Assembly (NCBI GenBank): GCA_036346255.1
Contig: CM070617.1
Span: 21,441,080-21,505,079 of the forward strand
Length of the DNA stretch: 64,000 bases
From: Ampelocalamus luodianensis
Lineage: Eukaryota; Streptophyta; Magnoliopsida; Poales; Poaceae
Direction: 5' to 3'
The notes beneath the pieces are model-generated. The model did no database searches and was not told the DNA's origin. It saw nothing but the letters and a program-made list of their open reading frames with translations. Below are positions 57,018 to 64,000 of the stretch, one piece after another. Position numbers and translations under genes: made by a program. How positions within the stretch are numbered: the stretch's first letter is position 1; every line of letters begins with the position of its first letter.

Positions 57018-59058
57018 TAGGGATGACAATCGGGCGCGGCGGGTACAGGTAGTGCTCGCCCATACCCATGCCCGTGACCCCGATTTTCCCCCACGGGCAT
57101 GCCTGCGAAGGACGACAGGCGAAGACTCTCGCCCATACCCGTCGCCCGTGGGTACCCATCGCCTGCGGGTATGCCTGTTTACCCGCGAACAATACATTGC
57201 CGCCCGCGGGCATGCTCATCACACATAAACAATACAAACATGAAGTTTATCACAATTCACACATCAACAGTGCATCACATTCAACAACCAATCAAGTTCA
57301 TCACAATTCACACATCACATCAAGTTCGACAAGACGACAACTAATCAATTTCAACAAATAAAAATTGAGATACACAGAACATTCACAGGCCCAAGCGCAT
57401 TTCCAAAATTCAATAATTTGTGCTACATAACATAGGTAACCCCTTATAAAATCGCCACGCTAAGTTTTACTCAGATCGCCAATGATCACATGATCTCCTT
57501 CCTTCACACAGAAGCATGGCGAAATGTGAGCAGGGAAGTTGGAGTGCCTCTTCTCATACCTACATAAGCACCAAAGAAATGGTCATTATGAATGAACAAC
57601 CAGGATGAAGCCATTTAGAAATTCAAGCCAACAAAGGAGATTAGCTTACCTGGTACTTCTTGACAAAGTGAAGGTAATGATAGTCCTGTTCATTTTAGCA
57701 CTGAGGCATGTTCCACCTATGATGCGACCCCTAATTGACACGGTACCAGTGAATGGGCATTTCTTGTCAATGTAGGTGCCTGCAACAAGATGCAAGTTAA
57801 AGATATGATATGTAAAGCAAAACAAAAGTTGGTTTGACAGAGGAACTCCAAACTCTAGACCAAATCTTTCTAAGAAACAAGATTAGAATGATCACCAACA
57901 CTCTTAGCTAAAATAACACTGAAGAAATACATTAAAACTCCAAATACAACGCATACATCAATGAATCCTTCAGATGTTAGGATGGAGTATATGAAAAGAA
58001 TCCATGTACATCAGAAAGTAGAGCAGTTCTCAAGGGCATCAAACATCACAGGAAGAATTAAACATTAATAAGTTCTCAAAGAATGGCGAAGCGAAAGCTC
58101 TCATGGGCATTGCGAATGTTTAGAAACAAGCCTTCATTTTTCTTAACACTGCACTGTATGAGCAAGCACATCTACAAATTGTGTCCCCAAGCTTTAACGC
58201 CTTAATCTGATAAAGGTCGACACATGTTTTGGCACAACAATAACATACAAGGGCAACAAATCATTCGAGTATAGATAAGCATGATGTTTCCCCTATTGTT
58301 CTTGCTTTCTTTCATCAAGCATGACACATAGCTCAGCGCGCAAGACATCAGAAAAGAAACACACCAACTAGTTGTACATTTGCAATTTCAGTGTCATACA
58401 GGGTAATACCTGGTTTGTGATTGAATCGTCATGTGCCCTAATCGAGTATGAAAGCACCATGCATGAACAGGATCAAGAAGGGATTTAAGTGTCGAACCTG
58501 GTAGATGCGCGGGTGATTCGGTAGCTGATTGCCAGGCAGCCGTGGGCGGCACCAGCTATGGTCGGGAGGCCGAGCGTGAGGAGGTGACCGGGCGGGAGGA
58601 GGACGGAGAATTGAGAAGAAATGGACAAACCAGCTTGCCCTGGGTGGGAGGAGGTGACCGCGTTCGGGAGGAGGATGGGCGGATCTGGAGGAGGACGGGC
58701 GGGAGGAGGCAAGCGACGTTGAGGAGGAGGCCGGGCGGGAGGAGGCGACTGGCGTTCGGGAGGAGGACGGACGGATCTGGAGTTCTTGCCTTCTTGGGGG
58801 TTGGCGTGACCGCGTGAGTGACTGCTGCAGCCGGAGGAGGACAGGGGCGGCGGTTGGCAGGGAGGAGGACGGGGGCAGCAGCTGGCCAGGAGGAGGACGA
58901 CCACAGGTGTCAGGGGCAACGGCCGGCCAGGAGGACGACAAGGGACTAGGGGAGGAAGATGAGAAGATCTGGATCGGAGGGAGGAGTGGCTGAGTGGGGC
59001 GCGTGAGGAAGAGGTTCTAGCGACGGCTGGGAAATGGGAGCTGGGAGCCGGGGCATCT
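57018..59058 (-). mobile_element. hAT-family element #3 carrying an RPS11 fragment, 5' end lost
   Basis: The left end TAGGGATGACAATCGGGCGC and about 200 bp of subterminal sequence match the 3' ends of hAT#1 and hAT#2, followed by the shared TTCATCACAATTCACACATCA words. On the minus strand the far side holds the family's GC-rich leader (about 58530-59050, ending GGGCGCGTGAG...GGGAGCTGGGAGC as in hAT#2), but the 5' terminus itself is missing: similarity stops at about 59058. The left flank is CACGGGAA; no right duplication can be checked. Confidence 0.8.
57470..57779 (-). pseudogene. RPS11: Captured fragment of ribosomal protein S11 (uS17) gene
   Basis: Two exons on the minus strand. Exon a (57779-57650, CAG acceptor, GTAAGC donor) reads TYIDKKCPFTGTVSIRGRI and TCLSAKMNRTII; then a short deletion of the RRN-coding part shifts the frame before the HFVKKYQ codons. 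Exon b (57559-57470) reads YEKRHSNFPAHISPCF and VKEGDHVIIGDLSKT, then a stop. These are hallmark sequences of the 40S subunit protein S11. Intact genes go on with QCRPLSKTVRFNV, so codons are lost here too. The exons retain an intron (about 90 bp), so the fragment was captured from genomic DNA and not through mRNA. It is sense relative to the hAT#3 leader. Confidence 0.88.
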
Positions 59059-59522
59059 TTTTTTTTGTTACATAGACTAGATCTATAAATCGACTAGAAT
59101 AAATATAGATTTTTGCAAGAGAAGAATAGATTTAGATCAAGCTGATAAAAAGAATACAATTGCATCGAATCATTTAAATAAAATTCCCGTGTCCTAAGCG
59201 GGCTTAAGCCTAGGTTTCTAGATGAAACAGAAGAAAAGTAGGATTATAGTGGGCCGGTCTTACACGCGGGTCGTGGCTGGCACACTGGGTGGGCAACCCT
59301 GGGCTAAAACCGAATTGATTAGGGACGGGATCTGCGTCCCAGATCCAACAACATCCGTTTGTAATCCCGTAACCAACAAACTATCCAACACAAAAGCGCT
59401 CACGGGAAACTTGAGGACGGAAAAAAAAAAATCCTTTTCTCGTTTCTTCCCAAGTCGTCCTCTTCTTCCCGTAGCTTCGTCGTGCCGCACCTAAGAGGCG
59501 AGGCCTCGCCGGAAAGCTCGCC
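59059..59522. other. Promoter/5' flank of SNX1
   Basis: Sequence between the truncated hAT and the SNX1 start, including the 5'UTR. No certain TATA box and no other gene. Confidence 0.4.
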
Positions 59523-62500
59523 ATGATCTCCGCGGTAATTGAGATACCCGCCCCTCCACCGATTCTCTTCCCCCGCGCCGCCGACCGTTCGCGCGCTCGG
59601 TTGGTAATTCGCCCTGAATCTATCTATGCGCTCTCTCGCAGGAGAGGAGCCAGTCGCAGAGCCCGCGGTCGCCGGCGGCGGCGGCTGGGGCACCGTTACT
59701 GTCGATATCCGTCAAGGATCCCGTCAAGATGGGCACCGGCGTCCAGGCCTACATCTCCTATCGCGTCATCACCAAGGTCACCTGATTCGTTCTCCGTCCC
59801 AAACCCCAAACCTGTCGGTTACTTCGATTTAGTAGTTTTTAACATGGTTCTGTTCGAGCTGATTATTTGCTTATGTCTATGCTGCGATGCCAAATTTTAG
59901 AGCAGTTTTTGCACGGTACGAGATGACAGTGTGAGAGCTGGAACAGCGGAACTAATTTTTTGGACTATGATTTGCTGATATAGATCCGAAACTGAAAAGT
60001 ATTAACAATCCAGTAATAAATGAACGATGTGGTTTGCGACCTTCTAGATTTTAGTAGGAAGCTTTTAATAAATGTTCTGTAATTAGTAGAGCTTAGTATG
60101 TGCTGGAAGAAAATGCCGGAAAATTGAATAGTTCTGAAAGTTGACGTGAAGGAGCAATAGAGAGAAACTATGCAGCGTCTGGAGAATATGTCAATATGAA
60201 GAGGGTGGTCTAGTTGTTTGCAAAAAATAGGGTGTGAGCTTTAGATTCTGGGAAAAAGTATGTTCACTTATAAATAAGGAACTGAATAGTTAAAAAGTTC
60301 TCATTCAAGCAACCGAGCAAGATAATTGTGGGGGAATAACATTGCAATCATGTGACCTGCCAAATGAGTATGCACGTTTTTTTGTCCTGTTCTATCGCTA
60401 CTTCACTTCCATTTGTGTAGCTTATTGAGTTGACCTGCAACACTTGTTTTACATTTCATTCTCCTTTTTTTCCTTGAGTGCTAACTAGGAGCTGTATCAT
60501 ATTGACTGCTTTGAGCAGATGTTTTGTTTTTGGCCATATCATGATTTTGCTGCTATTAATTTGCTAATTTGGTAACATTTGTCTCTGTATAGACTAACCT
60601 ACCTGAATTCGAGGGACCAGAGAAAATTGTTATCCGGCGCTATAGCGATTTTGAGTGGTTGCATGATCGGCTTGCTGAGAAGTACAAAGGCATTTTTATA
60701 CCTACCCTTCCAGAGAAGAATGCTGTTGGTAATATGGCAACTTATAGTTTTGTTAACAACCTATTTCTTTTATCCTCTCTAGAACAGAACAATCTCTGGA
60801 CTACTGAACGGTGGTGTCAGTATTGTGTTCCCTTGCTTATTGGGTTGTTGTTATATTGCTTTACCCTCAGAGAAATTCTGGTTTAGCAAAGAGTTCATTG
60901 AATTGCGGCGTCAAGCTCTGGACCTATTCATCAACAGAATAGCGTCACACCCTGAACTTAAGCAAAGTGAAGATTTTAGGGTATTTTTGCAGGCAGATGA
61001 AGAGGTAAAGTATTTGCATGAGCATAATGGTACATTTTCCTTGTTAACTTTGGATCCATATAATTATATTTTTGGGCTAAGTTTTTTTTTTTTTTTGCAT
61101 AAATTCTTGACTCTTCAAATCTATGTTACAGAAACTTTGTGGCATATGAATGATAAGTTGTATGGAAAGTTCTATATCATATTTGGCCTTAGGGTAGCTG
61201 TTAATAGTCAAGTAACTGTTAGGCCAACTGACATATGCATGTTTTATACTGCATCGATATTCACTGGTTTGCAATGTGGTCATTTTATTTGATTTCACAC
61301 TGAATTTCCACCAGAACAAAATAAAGCAATTTCATTGCATAACTATAAAGATCTCACCAGATACTCCAGTCGTGAAAATGCAATAATTTGAATCAATATT
61401 GTGACTTGAAGTGCTGACTTTGCAATAGTCGTCTGCAATCTCGTGCATCATAAGGCTGATCCTCTGTTAATTGTTTTCTTGGAACTTTGTATGCCCATGG
61501 TTCCATGCCTTGTATATCTCAGTTATTTTGACTCAAAAATTTCTTGTTAGTTACTTTTAATGGTAATTGTTTTCTTTTGTCTGAGCATGAAGCAGAAAAT
61601 GGATAGAGCAAGGTCTTATGAGACTGGTAGATTTAAGAAGCCTGCAGATTTCATACAGATGTTTAAGGTACTGTCTGTCCAATGTCCAGTAAGACATTTT
61701 TTATGTTACCTGAATACTGCCTTTAATAGGATTATAAAAAGAATACCATGAAGTCAACCCCACCTCCTCTCAATATTGAAATTTCACTTGCTGATTAATA
61801 ATCGTTGACCATTTTTTTAGGATGTACAATCAAAAGTTAGTGATGTTGTTCTGGGAAAAGAAAAGCCTGTGGAGGAATCTACTCCTGAATATGAGAAGCT
61901 TAAATATTACATATTTGAGCTAGAAAATCATTTAGAAGAGGCCCAAAAACAAGCATTCCGCCTTGTGAAAAGACACAGAGGTACAGCTGTTGATCTTAGG
62001 GGGAAAATCCCTTGTTTATTTTATCCATGTTTTAAAATTCTTTGCAAGTTTGCTGGTCCATTTTCATGGTAAGACTTTTTTAGTGATATTCCCAATCTAC
62101 AATGGCAGTAAACATTGTATGCTTGCTCAAAATTGTGACTTTCAAAATAAAGAATAATTGACCTGGTGCATGATATCATAATAAGCACAAGGCTGCTGCT
62201 CAGGGGCTATCAACAATATCTCAACTTCCTCTCATGGTTATGTAATTTTGTTTAACTGGATTTTAAGATCAATTACACAATCCTGCTTTTCATTTTTTAG
62301 AACTTGGGCAATCGTTGGCGGACTTTGGAAAGGCGATTAAGCTTTTAGGTGCTTGCGAAGGGGATTTTATGGAAAAGGTGTTTTCTGAAGTTGGTTCAAA
62401 GTCAGAGATGTTGTCAGTAAAGCTTCAAAGAGAGGTAATCAATGAACTCTTAAGATAATACCACTTGGTGTTAAATACCATATAACCATCCCTTTCAGTG

Positions 62501-63454
62501 TTTCTATAACCTAATGAAGTCGACATTCTGTTACTATAGGCAGACAACCTTCTCTTTAACTTCGAAGAACCTTTGAAAGATTATGTGCGTGATGTGCAGT
62601 CAATAAAAGTTAGTATTTCTTTCTCTAACCATCTATTAACTGTAAACTGGGAATTGCTTATAATGTTGAAGAAATGCCAGCTAAATTGAGGTCATGATTT
62701 ATCTTTGCATGTTCATGACAGGCAACTATGGTGGATCGAGCCAATGCTTTCAGGCAGCACTTTGATTTAGACCAGGAGAGGAAGTATAAAGAGCTTAATC
62801 TGTATGTTATGCATATTGCACCTACCTATTTCGTGCTCAGTGACAAAGGATCTTAATTAATTAGGCAAATTGTCCCGAGCAAGTGTCTTCACCTTTTAGG
62901 ATAATACCTAAGCAAGCTTGGGTCCTACCAAATTAAAGGTCCTCATGATTAAATAATCGAATCTGTAATATCCTAGCACAACACAGGGTCTAAGATCCTT
63001 GTATTGATCTCATGGTTGTTCCATACTATTACATCAAAACTTTCTAATCCTGTTACTACTGCAGTGAAAAATTGAAGTTCATGAACCCTGAGAAGTTTTC
63101 TGAAACAGAACATGAGTTCAGAGAGGCAAGTTCTTATTCATTTTGAGGAACTCTTACAAGCGGGCAGAAATTGTGAATGAATAATTGTTTTGACTATGTT
63201 TTTTTAGAGGTTTTTGACTAGTGTTTTGTTGTGAGTAAACACAGTTGAAAGCAGACAGTGAGGAGGCTACGAAGAGGTTTGATCACATAGTTAGGGTAAT
63301 GAATGAAGAGCTTGCACGTTTCCAGGAGCAGAAAACAGCTGATATTGGACTCGCATTCCATGAATTTGCCAAAGGTCAAGCGAAGTTAGCGAAGGATATT
63401 GCTGATGCATGGCGCAGCGTCCTCCCAAAGCTCGAAGCTTGTTCCACATCATAA
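59523..63454 (+). CDS. SNX1: Sorting nexin 1 (retromer-associated PX-BAR protein)
   Basis: Eleven coding exons: 59523-59534, 59642-59776, 60593-60728, 60871-61004, 61596-61667, 61821-61980, 62301-62434, 62540-62608, 62722-62801, 63065-63125 and 63245-63454. Phases join perfectly to 400 codons (Arabidopsis SNX1 has about 402). The PX domain spans about residues 22-140 with the PI3P-binding RRYSDF (64-69) and PEKNAVEKF. The BAR domain spans about 165-395 (YEKLKYYIFELENHL, LVKRHRELGQSL, LLGACEGD, FNFEEPLKDYVR, FHEFAKGQAKLAKDIADAWRS). SNX1 tubulates endosomal membrane and works with retromer in vacuolar-receptor and PIN recycling. The first coding exon is only 12 bases (MISA). Intron 10 uses a GC donor (GAG|GCAAGT). 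FIPTLPEK has Thr where I expect Pro. Confidence 0.95.
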
Positions 63455-63850
63455 ATGTAATGTGTTAGCTCATCATGATGTTTCAGATAGTGGATGGCAC
63501 TTGGCGAGTTTTAGGCTGTTTTTCTCCCAGCCCACCTTGACACCGGTTCCTCTATACTTGAACGATGGTTGAAAAGCCACTTGTTAGATTTATTTGACAT
63601 CATTTCTTGCTGTGCGAGTGTAACCTACTTCTTTTGTTCGACCTATCATTTCTAGCTACTGGAATATCTCGAGAATTATCATGAATAAAGAAAAAATTTG
63701 TTGGAGCTTGTTGCTGTTTCCTGTCACTTTCTTATATCTTCATTTTGGAACTGGACATGAGAGAACTAGAAAAACAGGATTTACAAATTTGTAAGTTGCA
63801 ACAACAGAGAATGCAACCCTGCATCATGTATTCTCCAGTCTTGTACACCG
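63455..63850. other. Between SNX1 and the edge gene
   Basis: Probably SNX1 3'UTR (AATAAAG at about 63684 is a possible poly(A) signal) followed by the 3'UTR of the minus-strand gene. Confidence 0.4.
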
Positions 63851-64000
63851 TCAAACTTGTGCAATTTGAATAGACTTTTGGAGCGCCTGCAGGAGGCTCC
63901 TCATGATCCTCGGCTCCCCAGGTGGCTCCATGTCCTTCATAGGGCCGTTCCTGATTGCCCGGAATACCGGCCCGGAGCCGTCCGTCGCCGGAGACACCAA
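63851..64000 (-). CDS. 3' end of an unrecognised gene, cut by the window edge
   Basis: A minus-strand frame is open from the window edge to TGA at 63851-63853. It reads DGSGPVFRAIRNGPMKDMEP, then PGEPRIMRSLLQALQKSIQI and AQV. The GC-rich, protein-like composition and its sudden end at AT-rich sequence suggest a true coding 3' end. I do not recognise the family. Confidence 0.45.
   Translation of the reverse strand: MVSPATDGSGPVFRAIRNGPMKDMEPPGEPRIMRSLLQALQKSIQIAQV

Overview
This window is plant nuclear DNA, almost certainly from a grass (Poaceae). Genes have GC-rich 5' ends and small exons with GT-AG introns. There are nested LTR-retrotransposon remains, hAT and Mutator-like (MULE) DNA transposons, MITEs, and single-copy plant genes. 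I cannot name the species.

Five host genes look intact or partly present. They are a GL2-interacting-repressor-type EAR protein (minus, 24907-25281), a two-exon GET2/CAMLG-type ER receptor gene (plus, 29402-31417), a two-SANT DIVARICATA-type MYB (minus, 47155-47945), an 11-exon sorting nexin 1 (plus, 59523-63454) and the 3' end of an unrecognised minus-strand gene at the right edge. They share no pathway; transposon clusters separate them.

Layout. 0.9-6.1 kb: two hAT elements of one family, each with a TAGGGATGGCAAT end, 8-bp target duplications and a captured host-gene copy (eIF1A; an unrecognised two-exon gene). 5.5-9.6 kb: a ~2-kb direct tandem duplication that copied one hAT end and its flank, with (TA)n tracts. 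12.0-14.5 kb: a MULE with ~0.5-kb inverted repeats, a perfect 9-bp duplication and an open GRF zinc-finger gene. 17.7-23.7 kb: a complete Ty1-copia element with near-identical LTRs but ruined gag-pol. 33.0-46.6 kb: a MuDR-like two-gene MULE in which the transposase gene converges with a plant mobile domain (PMD) gene, split by two solo LTRs. 48.5-57.0 kb: a second, inverted and truncated copy of that MULE, interrupted by a hAT-like element (itself holding a solo LTR) and by another solo LTR. 57.0-59.1 kb: a third member of the first hAT family carrying an RPS11 fragment.

The most notable observation is the hAT family. In all three members the captured gene lies in the same polarity relative to a distinctive 5' end and a GC-rich leader, which suggests a recurrent gene-capturing hAT ('Pack-hAT') architecture. 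Second is the two-gene PMD/transposase MULE with ~1.2-kb terminal arms that each contain promoter, 5'UTR and (in at least one arm clearly) a TTAATTAGT-rich 5'UTR intron. All coordinates and identifications were made by reading the sequence; no database search was run.
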